Assembly: GCA_947685225.1 (NCBI GenBank)
Contig: CANTUV010000076.1
Coordinates: forward strand, 1,674,001-1,738,000
Direction of reading: 5' to 3'
DNA: 64,000 nucleotides
Origin: Garcia nutans
Taxonomy: Eukaryota; Streptophyta; Magnoliopsida; Malpighiales; Euphorbiaceae
The position numbers and the translations under genes were made by a program. Below the pieces are notes generated by a model that was not told the origin of the DNA, ran no database searches, and was given only the letters and a program-made list of their open reading frames with translations. Numbering within the stretch: position 1 is the stretch's first letter; each line of letters begins with the position of its first letter. Of this stretch, positions 1-11,149 are shown piece by piece.

Positions 1-2176
1 TGCTTCTTAGCTAGTTTTTCTTTCATTTTATTTCACATTTATTTTTTTCTTGCTTCATTTATTTGGATGTGATTCATTTGCTATTTGATTTTTTTTTGTT
101 TTCTTTTTTATTTTTTGCTAAATCTAATCCATATATATGTATGATGATTATTTGATGAAATATATGTTTGATTGCATGAACGAAAGGAATAACTATTTTC
201 CCACATTATGGTGAAACATTCGATTATAAAGGCTGGGAATATATTGACAGGGGTAATGGATTTTTAATATTTTAGAGAGGAATTGATAACAATGGCTTGA
301 AGAATTTGTGTCAGGGTTGCTGAATATTGACAGTAAAGCAAGTAATAAGTTAAAATTTATTACAGAAAAATCGTAAGCAACCTTTATATGATATCGTTGA
401 TATGACAGAGCATTTTGGATATTCATTAATATAGAAGACAATTCATGAGTATTCTAAATATTAGGCAGTATTTGTATTGTATTGAAATGTATCGCATTAC
501 TTGAATATTTAACATTAATTTATATTTCAAAATGAAAAAAATTACATAATACAAATTTTTTGTAAAATAAATTTGAATTTATTATAACAGTCCATAGCAT
601 TCCATAAACTAAATAATATTATTTCAACATACTCCATTAGAATTCATAACACTTTGTAACAGATTAACGGTACATAACAGTCTATTAAATAGAATAACAT
701 TATTTCAAAATACTCAAAAATAGTCCATAACAATGGCACAATTAAGGCTTTATTTGGATGACCAGTGTAGTAATTCACATTCCTTTTTAATAATAATAAT
801 ATTGTTATTATTATTGATAAAATATTTTTGCTCATATTCTCTATATATGTATTCTAAATGCATAAAGATAAGGTTTCAATTAACAACAAAATACAGTAGC
901 TCCATAATAGATATATTTACAAGTAGCAGCAGCAGCTTTATACTAAATAATCTTTGTACTATCATTAACCTCATACTTAAAAAATTAAAAAAATATAAAT
1001 TTTTTTACTATAAATAGAGAAAAGAATACTGGAAAAAGGGGGCAGAAAAATTTACAAAAAAAGGGAGGTGAAATTTGATAAAAAAGAGAGGCAGAAGTTG
1101 AAAAGAAAAAAAATTATAGGGAAAATTATAAAAAAAAAAACTAGAAATTTGTTAAATACATGAAGTGTATTTAACAATATCTAAAGAGACACAACTAAAG
1201 ATACACAATCAAACAAAGCACATCTCAGAAATTGAAGCTCAAGAAATCAGGTAAAAATTCGTGAACATTTATTGAATTTTTTATCTTAATTTTAAACATT
1301 TATTTCGTTTTCTCCAAATATAAACATGAATATGTAGTTTTCAAAAGAATGCAGTCAGGAGTTGATTGCATTGTACATAAATAGTGAAATAAATGGCTCA
1401 TATGCGGTGGACACAAGCATAATCATATAGTACTAAATTGCTAACCAATACTCACAAAGTTGCAAACTTAAGCACAATAAGAGCATATTAATTATTATCA
1501 TAAAAAATAAAAAAAGACTTCGAAAATAAAGAATCATATATAAAAATAAAACACATGAGGAACTTAATCTTGTAAAAAATGAAAAATGAAATCAATGAAA
1601 AATAATAATAAGTAAAAAATGAATTTTTTTAGATATCTAACATATACTTTTTAAGTAAATTTTAATAAAAATGAAATGGGTCTATATTTTTCTTATTTTA
1701 GTAAAAAAAATAAAATTAAATCAGTAATAAAAAATAAAAATTGTACAAATAAATAAGAGATTTAATAAAAAATAGAAATAAAAAATTAGTAAATTTTTAC
1801 CTTATTGTTTGCTGATAAACAATAAAAACGAAACTGCTGGAAGTATGAAGCTAAAAAATGAATTTGTAATAACAAAAAAGTACAGAGAAATGGAGAGAGG
1901 AAAAGAGCGAAAGAAGTAGGTCTTGAACGTAATGGCTATTGTTTTTTTAACCTCTTTTAGAATCCGTTACATTATTATTTCAACTATCAAAATAAAAAAA
2001 AAGTGGCTACTGTCAGAAAGTTTCAGTGACCATAGAAAACGAATGTTGCATTTACTTGTTGAGAGCATGCTTATTTGCACTACACAATTCCAATTTATTA
2101 TTTTATTTACTCTATTGCTTTAAGTTTACCTATTTATTATTATTTTAGTAGAACAAAAAAGAGGTATAGAGAAATA
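1..2176. other. AT-rich intergenic stretch, no gene seen
   Basis: No reading frame here resembles a known protein. The short open frames are low-complexity translations of A- and T-rich DNA. Two similar segments near 585-635 and 674-730, both with ATTATTTCAA and ATACTC, look like decayed local duplication. The sequence up to the MULE terminal repeat at 2177 is ordinary AT-rich plant intergenic DNA. Confidence 0.6.
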
Positions 2177-2365
2177 GATTTTTTATTAATTTTCCCAATT
2201 ACCCCTCACCAACAATATCTTTTGTATTGGAGTAAATTTTTTTTTTTTTTGCATCTTAGATGTTTGCCTTTTCATTTCTCTGCTTAAGCACAAAGCCACA
2301 AACGTTGTGGATCAAGTTTAGATACTCCAACACTTTTCTTACTTGCTACGTATTAGCATATCTAA
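2177..2365 (+). repeat. left terminal inverted repeat of the MULE
   Basis: It matches the reverse complement of 17990-18172 over almost all its length. The outer ~115 bp match well; an inner block containing AGATACT and TATTAGCATATCTAA also matches, with small gaps between. Similarity stops abruptly outside 2177. Long inverted repeats of this size are usual for MULEs. Confidence 0.75.
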
Positions 2366-3790
2366 TATAAGTTATCTTTCTTTGATAATTTTCTTCTTTG
2401 CTTTCCAAGTTTTTTTTGATATTTTAGAATTGAAATATAAATATTTAGATAACTAATATATTAGTTTTGGTTGGCATTTTAGGTTGTTTCTATTCAAATT
2501 TATTCTTTAATCTTCTATAAATCTATATTTTAATCTTTTATTTATTTTATGTTTTGGTTTATGCTTAAAATTGAATGAATAAGTAATTCATGTCATATGT
2601 AAATGAATCTCAATTTTAAATATATATTTTTTATTTTTGGTATGATTGATAAATGCTTTGAAATTTTTTTATTTGTACAAATTAAATTGCTCCATTTACT
2701 TAATTGCAAAAAACCACCAACAAGTTTTTCTCCTTTATTTAGTGTAGGAAGAAAAATGGTCAACTTTGATTTGAATGAAAGTCCTATTGATAAAGAAGAT
2801 TTGAAAATGTTAGAGAATAATATAACCAATTTAAATGGGCATTCAACTGAGTTGGAAGATGTGATTGAGAATGGAAAAATCACATTTTAACCAAATGATC
2901 AAAATGTAATTGATGAAAGTGAAGATCAAGATTTTGTGGAAAATGCATATGAACCTTTTGTCGGCCAACACTTTCTTAGTGAAGAAGAAGCTTTTGTTTT
3001 TTATGGGAATTATGCTAAACAAAATGGCTTTTCGATTCGAATGAGTCGATTTCATAATAACAAAAATGAAAATATGGTGAGACGTGATTTTATTTATCAT
3101 TGAGGTGGAACACAAACACTAAAAGTTGTTGACCAATCAAAGAAGCAACGTAATCGTCAATCATTAAAATGTGAGTGCAAGGCTCTTATGCCGATTCTTT
3201 TGAGGAAATCCCATGATATATTCTTACAAGAATGGCAAGTTGTGGCATTTGAAAATAATCATGAACATAGATTGTTGGATCCTTTACAAGTTAGATTTCT
3301 TCCTTTTAATAGGATTATCACTGAACAAGATAACCAACAAATTCTTTTATTGAAGGATGCATAGTTTTCAATTAGGCAAACAATACGTGTCATAGAGCTT
3401 GAGAAAAATGTAAAGCACAGGTATCTTTCATTTTTTCAGACAGATACTCTAAATCTTTAAATCAAAATGAGAAGAAATCATGAAAAGAATGATGCTATAG
3501 AGCTTTTACAATATTGCCAAGAAGCCAAAGAAAAAAAATGATGGATTTCAATTTGCTTACAAACTAGATGAATACAAGAGATTGGGGCATATCTTTTGGG
3601 CTCCTTCGCCTTCATTTTTTTGGTATCAAAAGTATGGAGATGTGGTTATATTTGACACTACCTATTGTGTTATTGCTTATGACATGCCTCTTGGTGTTTT
3701 TGTCGGAGTAAATAACCATGGGAAGACTATTTTCTTGGTTGTGGGCTTCTTCGTAATGAGAAAACTAGCGCTTTTCTATGGCTATTTAAG

Positions 3791-3866
3791 GTAATATACT
3801 TAATCCTTAATTTTCAATTATATTTTCAATTATAGATGAACTAAAATTTCTACTTTTATATAACAG
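3791..3866 (+). other. intron of the FAR1-like transposase pseudogene
   Basis: The sequence begins GTAATATA and ends ATAACAG. Removing it joins codons for WLFK to AFVSLMRKPP, the order expected for MULE/FAR1 transposases. The retained splice sites suggest the gene was once transcribed and spliced. Confidence 0.7.
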
Positions 3867-4317
3867 GCATTTGTTTCTTTAATGAGAAAACCACCTAAGA
3901 CTATTTTGATAGACCAAGATCTTTGGATTACAAAAGCTATTTCAAAAGCGTTTCCATCCATAAAGCATGCTTTTTGCATATGGCATATTACTTCTAAATT
4001 TAGTGGTTGGTTTACAATATTACTTCGAAATGAGTATCCTAATTGGTGCAAGGACTTTTACATGCTATATAAGATAGATACCTCACAAGAATTTGAAGAG
4101 CGAAGGCATGAAGTAGTTCAAAAGTACAATTTGCAATCAAACAAGCATGTATTAGGCTTATACTAAATCAAGGAATTTTGGGTCCCTTCTTATCTTTGTG
4201 GATATTTCTTTGGTGGTATGACAACAACTTCAAGATGTGAAAGTATTAATGCATTCATCAAGAGATTTGTTTCCTCCCATATTTGCTTAGGTGAATTTGC
4301 TAAACAAGTAAGGGAAA

Positions 4318-4475
4318 ACCTTGTATTATTTAAATATTTATTTGCTATTTAGTACTTTTATTTAATGGCTTTGAATTATTTTTGTTCATCTATTTGTTCT
4401 TTTTTTAGAAATCAAACATTTTATTTCTCTTGTTTGTTTATATTTAGTGAAATTAATATTATCTTTTGTCTTTAG
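4318..4475 (+). other. second intron of the FAR1-like transposase pseudogene
   Basis: It begins GTAAGGGAAA and ends TTGTCTTTAG after a pyrimidine-rich stretch. Its removal joins LGEFAKQ to INIAIEDVQQKE in frame. Confidence 0.65.
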
Positions 4476-4805
4476 ATTAATATTGCTATTGAAGATGTCC
4501 AACAAAAAGAGATGCATGATACCATGATACAAATGTATAGAGGTTCTTCTCTGTGATTATTATCTCTATTAGAAGAATAAGCTCATAATATTCTGACACC
4601 TTATGCTTTTAAGAAATTTCAAGAAGAATTTGAGAGGGCAACTCATTACTTTATTATAAAAGATCATAACATGGAATTTGTGGTATAATATTATAAGGAT
4701 AAAAGTAGTTAAGAGCATAAAGTTTATTGGGATGGGAAGTTGACTACTTGCACTTGCAAGCACTTTGAATTTTGGGGTATTCTTTGTCGGCATGTATTGA
4801 GTGTC

Positions 4806-4810
4806 TTTCT
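4806..4810. repeat. left target site duplication of element A (TTTCT)
   Basis: TTTCT directly precedes the TG of the left LTR. The same five bases directly follow the CA of the right LTR at 17306-17310. Five bases is the normal duplication for Ty3/gypsy integration. Confidence 0.9.
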
Positions 4811-5181
4811 TGTTGTGCTTGATTAATTACTACTACAAAGCGACACTCGCAAGTATACGAGGTAATTGTAGCAACGGTGATCGCCTCAAGATCATCTCAC
4901 AAGGAAGAAATTATTTTGCAATAGTTTAATTAACAAATAAATTAAAATTGAGTGTATGTTGTTGAATTGGTGAGTTGTAATTAAAATTTGAAATGAAAAA
5001 CGAGTAGTAGTTGTGTAAGATCAATTCAATTCTAGGAATGATGCCTAAGGTTGTAGATTAATTTAATTAAATCTTGATTCTCAAATTATTCATTAATATA
5101 ACATTGTATTTTAATTTGTTCCTTGGGTTTAATTAGTAATTACCAATTTATTAGTTTTCACATTCATGAATTAATAATAAC

Positions 5182-5325
5182 CAATTATTTTGAAATTGCA
5201 AATTAAATAATCCCTAGAACTTATATTTTTAATTTATTCTTAGGGTGGTTGATCAATTATTTTGAAATTGCAAATTAAATAATCCCTAGAACTTATATTT
5301 TTAATTTATTCTTAGGGTGGTTGAT
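5182..5325. repeat. 72-bp tandem duplication private to the left LTR
   Basis: A unit starting CAATTATTTTGAAATTGC and ending GGGTGGTTGAT occurs twice in tandem, starting at 5182 and 5254. The copies are almost identical. The right LTR has one copy only (about 15785-15856), so the duplication arose after integration. Confidence 0.85.
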
Positions 5326-6194
5326 TACATAGTTCTGATATCAAATTTCACCTCTCGGTTCATCATTCAATATTAAGTGATTAATAGGTGGTCAATCTAT
5401 CAAACTAACTTTAAGTTCAATGCAATAAACCAATAAGAAAGTATAGTAATGAAATTATCAAATCAAGTCATTTAATCAAATCTACTACAACCCAAGGTAT
5501 GAGTAAATTAGTTCATCATCAAGTTAAAACAAATATCCATCTGAATATTCATCAAATCAAAATTATACATTGTAATATTAATGTTCATAATAAATTAACA
5601 ACAATCTAGAAATGAATTAAAAGAGAGAATATGAAAAACCCCTTGTAGACGCCAATAGTTGAACTACTTGTCTTCCTCCTAGCTTCCACCTTAATATATG
5701 ATGAATAACTTCCAAGGCCTCTTTAATCAATGACTCTCCTCTTGAAAGATGGAATGATAACTTTCTCAAGCTTACAACTCTAATCAAGCTTTCTTCAAAT
5801 CCTAATCTTCTAAGGAGCTTGCTTACTCAATTTCATCTCCAAACTTTTAAATATTGTCTATGGAAGAAATGAAAGATGAATTGAAAAATGAATATGAAGA
5901 GAGAATGGTGTGTCTTCTTCCAAAACCAAGAATAAAAATAAGAACAAGATAGATAGCCCTTCAAATAAGCTCAAACGTGTATGTCATTCCATATCTCCAC
6001 TTCTAATTCCTTTCCATTTTTTAAGACACCAACCATCTCTTGCCAACTCAGACACCACTATTTGTCTCCCTATTTTTTTATATTTCTTCCCATAAATTCA
6101 TCCACCTTTTACTCATTTTTAATATTTTTTTTCAAAAAGAAAGTCTTTTGTCCCCCAAGTGTCCCTCACTTTGTGCAAAATAATTCAAAGGGAT

Positions 6195-6640
6195 CATATG
6201 AGACACGGCCAAGGCTTGAGTGACTTGGCTGTGTCACTCATTCTTCTTGGAACACGGCCAAGCCTTAAGGCCATGTTCATAGCTGCCCAATCTTTTCTCT
6301 TCTTTTCTAGCTGTGACACGGCCAAGTCACTGGTCGTGTCATGTGACACAGCTAGTGACTTGGTCGTGTCTTCTGCTTGTGTTCACCTCTGCCATTCGCT
6401 TTGCCATTTGCTTTGCTCTTTGGTGTCATTAAGTGGGACATGGCCAAGGCCTTAGCCGTGTCATGTGACATGGCCAATGGCTTGGCCGTATTTTCTGCTA
6501 GTGTCTGCCTCTGCCTAATTTTTCTGAAGGATACGGCCAAGCCAAGTTGCCTCAGCCCGTGTCATGTGAGTGGTTCATGCCTCTTGCCTTGGATGAGGGA
6601 CATGGCCAAGCCATAAAGTGTCTTGGCTGTGTCTCATGTT
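6195..6640. repeat. GACACGGCC/GGCCGTGTC palindromic motif cluster, left LTR of element A
   Basis: GC-rich copies of ACACGGCCAAG and its complement CTTGGCCGTGT, intact or with one or two changes, recur every 15-60 bp in an otherwise AT-rich LTR. The arms can pair into short hairpins. The right LTR has the equivalent cluster. Confidence 0.85.
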
Positions 6641-6788
6641 TTTTCAATATTTTGATCCATCAATCCATTCTTTTGCACCTCCACCTAAATTAAACACTTC
6701 AAGCAAACTTTAAACACAAATTAAAAGAAAAAATTAACTTAAAGCAAATAAAATTAACCTAAATATGTATACATATTTGATCAAAACA

Positions 6789-6801
6789 ATTACCCCACAC
6801 T
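6789..6801 (-). other. polypurine tract of element A
   Basis: On the minus strand the bases directly before the 3' LTR read AAGTGTGGGGTAAT, adjacent to TGTTTTGATC at the LTR start. Position and purine content fit the plus-strand priming site. Confidence 0.7.
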
Positions 6802-8329
6802 TAATCCTTTGCTTGTCCCCAAGAAAAGTTAAAATTAAAATAAACTAAACAAGAAAATTTAGCCAAGTTCAAGAGTTATAAGAATGTATCAAGACTTCTA
6901 ATTTCTTAAATCTGTAATCAATATCAAACCAAAAAAAACTAATACTCATGCAATTAAGTGATTCTCCATGCATAACCACTGTTATTACTCCCTCACCAAC
7001 TCTTTGAAGTGTTTAATAAGATAGTGTTTATACTCATAAAATTCAATGAAAGATTATCACCATAAGTTTGCTTATCAATCAAACTTCCACCAATAATTTC
7101 AATCAATCATTAATCATAAGGTCTTTCATTTGATTATAATGGGGTTAAGATAAAGGCATGACATTTGGGATTGTGAGTTTATCCACTAAGTTCAAAAGCA
7201 TTTCAAGAGTGAAATAAGCAACGTAGTACGACCAGCAATCCTAACGTACCTCCCAATCACTTAGCACTAGACATTAAAGAACTTTTTAGGAACTCCACTT
7301 ATTAAATTTGCAAAGATCATTCCCAAACTCAATTCAACCCTTCCAACAAGAACAATAATTTTTTTATTATTATTATATATATTTTATAAATTATGATTTG
7401 CAACTAAAGAACACAATGGTTTGTAATCTTAAATCCACTAAATTTAACCCCATACTTATTTAACACAATACTCAATCATTAACGCTCTTCAAATGCTCTT
7501 GACTTAATGAAATGGTAAGAGATAAAATAGCATGGTTCAAAGCTACTAGTATTATGAAAAAGAAAGAAAATGAGAAATGAAATAAGCTCAAAATTGGCTA
7601 ACTAAGGTTGAATATAAGGTTAGTCTTTTTAAGCCAAAATGGATTCACCTAATTGTCTTAATAATATTGATGCCTAATTGAAATTTTTATACAGTCTTAA
7701 AATGTATGTCAAAGTAAGTTCTAGCAATTCATTAATAAAAGATGTTTACACATAATAAAGAATAATAAGTTGATATCCAACTTAATAGGCTCAATTCCTC
7801 ACAAGTTTAAAAAGGCAACGCAGGAAATATCCACCAAATCAACAATAAGCATAAATTTTATCCAATTCTCTAATTCATGCTTCAAAAATTAAAAGGCCAT
7901 CTATCAACAAACTTATAACAATTGAACTTAAAAAATATACTTCAAAACAATATGTAAAGTAAGGCAAAACACTTAACAGAAATAACTAAAACAAAGACTT
8001 AAAAACAACTAAATTACAAAAAACAAAAGCTTATATTTATAAATAAAAACTTAGCACTCCACACTTTAAGATTGACATTATCCTCAATGGAAACTAGGAT
8101 AATTTAAAAGAATTAAGAGTTTAAGTACAACCTAATTTCTATTATTTTCTTTGTGAGGCATGTGCTACCTTTCATTCATAAAACATTAATTGTTCAAGAT
8201 TAAAAAGCAATAAATATAAAATAACAAAAAACATAAAGTTTTAATAACAAACACCCGTAATGAAAAGTAACAACTAAAATATTCAACAACTGAAAATAAG
8301 AAAAATAAGAAGTGTTCTCAAAAGGCAAA
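6802..8329 (-). other. 3' non-coding region of element A
   Basis: This lies between the envelope-position frame and the polypurine tract. It aligns in reverse complement with 60040-60800 of element B, which shows a shared family. Two further polypurine-like motifs sit here on the minus strand, at about 7447-7457 (AAGTATGGGGT) and 8055-8067 (AAAGTGTGGAGTG). The second follows TTGAGGATAATGT, as in element B. No protein is evident. Confidence 0.65.
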
Positions 8330-9229
8330 AGCTGATATGATCTATAGTGATGAAGGATGTGATGAAGATGTTGCTGAAGGGTGGAGGCTAAGAATCTTAG
8401 CAATGTTGCTATTGATTTGCTCCAACTGGGAAAGGACTTCAGCATGATTATGATCTACCTTGCTTTCCAATGCTTCAATCCTTCTCATAATCTCCTAATT
8501 GTCCGGAGCCGGAGCATCTTCATCCAAACCAAGTGAATCTGAGTTGGACTCATCATCAACTAGTGGTCTCTTTTTTCTATCCTCTGGTGCAATTTGCTCA
8601 TTCAAAGCCATCACTTAAGCCCCTCCCCTTTTTGTAACCATGTGCATCTTCTCAAGGATAGCAAGGTCTAATGAATCACTTCCAGAAATTTTAGTCATAT
8701 GGCAAGCACTTAGGTCAAAATCATCAATAAGTGCCATAGCTAAGGTGGTCACCAATCCACCTATACAAATTATGCCCCTTTTTCGATTTGCTACGCTATC
8801 AAAAACATCGGCCAACCAATAGTCAGCACTCACGGGTATAGCATTGCTAGCACAATCTAAGAAAAATAGCTCGCTTAGTTCCACCACACCGTACTTTCTT
8901 TCCGTGCAAAGAACCCACATGACATAAATCTATGTAAATACCTCAAGGCGAAATTTATCAATTTTGTTGCCTTGGCCTATTTGGCCACATACATTCCACC
9001 CGAGCCTATTGCTCCCCATATGAATTATTGTATAAAATCTTTAGACACACATTTTTTCCCTTGTTGATGGAAACAAAAAATAACATTCAATTATTCAATA
9101 TCAAGAACACATTTTTTCCCTCGTTGGAAAGAAACCACGTGCTAGAAGAGTCAATCTCTTTGAAGATTATGAAGAGGATGATGAAGGTTGCCTCCTCTTG
9201 TGATGGGACACCATTTTTGTTTTAGGCAT
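8330..9229 (-). pseudogene. envelope-position ORF of element A (putative plant transposon protein type), broken
   Basis: The frame starts at ATG 9229 with MPKTKMVSHHKRRQPSSSSS and hits a stop soon after. The best conserved part, 8615-8920, contains GVVELSELFFLDCA, ADYWLADVFDSVANRKRG and CIGGLVTTLA. This resembles the ORF that follows integrase in Athila/Tat elements and is often annotated as a putative plant transposon protein. After a stop near 8615 the frame continues with an acidic stretch and a heptad-like segment (EIMRRIEALESKVD), suggesting a coiled coil. Its function is unknown. I see no clear membrane segments, so calling it an envelope protein is by position only. Confidence 0.55.
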
Positions 9230-9469
9230 CGTGATTCTTTGGTGAAAAGTGAAGTTTTGATGGATTTTATTGAGTTTGGATTAGAAAATTGGAAGATTTA
9301 ATGGGTTTAATTGAGTTTTTGGGTAAGAAGGATGGAAGATTTGGTAAAAAATTTGAGGTTTTTAGGGATGGAAATGGAGGTTTTAGAGAGAGAGAGATGA
9401 GAGAAAGATTAGAGGAAGATGAAGATGAGGGTTTTGAAAGTGATGAGATAGGGTAAAATTTAGGCTTTT

Positions 9470-9730
9470 TAAAAGAGATGACACAACCAAGCTAGGAATG
9501 GCTTGGCCGTGTTTGAGTTTTTAGGAGGGACACGACCAGTGGCTTGGCAGTATCTCATGGGTGTGTCTACTACTGGTTTTATCGGTAGAGGAAGAAAATG
9601 GGGACACGGGCTGGGTGGCTTGGTCGTGTCTGGGTGACACGACCAAGCCTTCTGGCCATGTCTACGCCTGGATTTTCTGGGCTTGCTTGACACGGCCATG
9701 GCTTGGCCGTGTCAAGTGGCAGTGTCCGTC
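9470..9730. repeat. internal GACACGGCC/GGCCGTGTC palindromic cluster of element A
   Basis: Copies of the motif also found in the LTRs lie between integrase and the envelope-position ORF. The clearest unit, near 9690, has GACACGGCCATGG followed at once by CTTGGCCGTGTC, almost a perfect inverted repeat. Confidence 0.8.
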
Positions 9731-10011
9731 ACTACCAATTTTGCCTATTCAATTTTTATTATTTTTTTGTTTTTTGAGTTTTTTTAATGGAAATGTGTCA
9801 CTCAAGTCTAATACATGCAACTTTTCTTTCTGGCTTCATCCTGAAACTCTATCAAAAATAAAAATCGATCAACGCAACCATTCTATTCTCTTAAAACCAA
9901 AAATGAAATTTAAATTGCAAAATATTAAGATTTAATTATGAAAACAAATATAAACCGATGTTGCCTCCCATTGAGCATTTCTTTAATATTGTGTAGCTGG
10001 ATATTATTGCA

Positions 10012-11149
10012 TCATTTGTCGATAAATATCAAACTTTTAACAGTTTTTGTAACATCGATTTCTTCAAAGTAGGGCTTCACCCTTTGTCCATTTACCTTAA
10101 ATGTCTCATTAGTTTTCAAATTGAGTAACTCAACAACCCTATATGGGAATGTTTGAATTACTTGAAATAGTCCGCTCCAACGGGACTTCAATTTTTCTGG
10201 AAATAATCGCATTTTGGAATTGAATAGGAGGACTTTTGTTCCCGGTCCGAAAGTCCTTCGAAGGATCATCCTGTCATGAATAGCTTTTGTCCTTTCCTTA
10301 TAGATTCTTGAACTCTCATAGGCCTCATTTCTAAGCTCATCAAGCTCAGAAATTTACAATATTCTTTACTCCCTTGCTCCTTCTAAATCCATATTTATGA
10401 TTTTTATTATCCAATAAGCCTTATGCTCCAATTCCACCGATAGGTGGCAAGCCTTGCCAAAGACCAACCTATATAGACTCATTCCAAATGGTATTTTGAA
10501 AGTAGTCCTATAAGCCCATAATGCTTCTGGGAGCCGAATTGACTAATCCTTTCTTGTTGTGCTCACCATCTTTTTCAAGATCCCCTTAATTTGCTTGTTG
10601 GAGATCTCGGCTTGTCCGGATGTTTGAGGGTGGTATGGAGTTTCCACTTTATATCGGATGTCCATCTTGGACATCAACTTCTCAAACTATTTATTGCAAA
10701 AGTGGCTTCCTCCATCACTCACTATTGCCTTTGGAGTTCCGAACTTGCTCAAAAAATTCTCCTTTAAAAATTTCAAAACAATATTAGCATCATTAGTCCT
10801 AGTGGGGATAGCCTCTATCCACTTAGACACGTAATACACTGCAAGAAGAATATATTCAAAACTAAAGGACTTAGGAATTGGCGCCATGAAGTCTATTCAC
10901 CATACATCAAAAATTTCAACCACAATAAAAATATTGAGAGACATTTCATTCCTTTTGCTAATATTTTATACTCTTTGGCATTTATCACATCTTGTACAGA
11001 AATTATAAGCATTCTTAAAAAGAGTAGGCCAATACAAACTGCTTTAAAGAACTTTCTCGATGGTCTTCTTTCCTCCAAAATGCCCTCCACAATATATGTT
11101 GTGAAAAAATTGCAGCCTTATTTATGTTCTTCCTCCAGTACACATCTTT
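10012..11149 (-). pseudogene. element A integrase (pseudogene)
   Basis: Reading leftward on the minus strand there is an HHCC-like zinc region (CTRCDKCQ, about 10960-11000), then the catalytic core with IDFMAPIPKSF, VSKWIEAIP and AIVSDGGSHF at about 10690-10905. The block PYHPQTSGQAEISNKQIK near 10600 carries the expected Glu. A C-terminal region at 10012-10269 has FGPGTKVLLFNSKMRLFPEK. There is a frameshift near 10890-11090, and a TGA replaces the Gly codon directly before IDF. The enzyme would have inserted the element's cDNA into the genome. Confidence 0.85.

Larger units (their letters stand above)
2756..4810 (+). pseudogene. FAR1-like MULE transposase, 5' part (pseudogene)
   Basis: The likely start is ATG 2756. 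A FAR1 DNA-binding domain follows at about 2950-3310 (EPFVGQHFLSEEEAFVFYGN, later SLKCECKA and NNHEHRL). The MULE transposase core is at about 3585-4310, with FDTTY, LIDQD, FCIWHI and the CESINAFIK block. A SWIM zinc finger with CTCKHF and CRHVL lies at about 4750-4800. Two introns are supported by position and GT-AG ends, 3791-3866 and 4318-4475. The frame is broken by stops near 2888, 3102, 3363, 3458, 4165 and 4556 and by small shifts. The 3' end is cut after CRHVLSVF by element A and resumes at 17306. A host FAR1-RELATED SEQUENCE gene is the alternative, but the flanking inverted repeats favour a transposon. Confidence 0.85.
4811..6788 (-). repeat. 3' LTR of element A (left)
   Basis: It starts TGTTGTGCTTG and ends TCAAAACA on the plus strand and matches 15416-17305 along its length. 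At 1978 bp it is longer than its partner partly because of a 72-bp tandem duplication at 5182-5325. It carries the GC-rich GACACGGCC/GGCCGTGTC cluster at about 6200-6635. Confidence 0.92.

Noticed and set aside
733..1017. 94-codon plus-strand frame
   Set aside because: Low-complexity Leu, Ile, Lys and Ser runs from AT-rich DNA, with no supporting signal.
2177..2195. Target duplication for the MULE
   Set aside because: The bases outside the two inverted repeats, AGAGAAATAG and CTAATTATA, do not match over 9-11 bp.
6352..6616. Overlapping open frames on both strands in the palindromic cluster, with Trp-Pro-Cys and Gly-His-Gly-Gln runs
   Set aside because: The frames follow from GC-rich palindromes that lack stop codons on either strand. 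They differ between LTR copies and are not conserved as protein.
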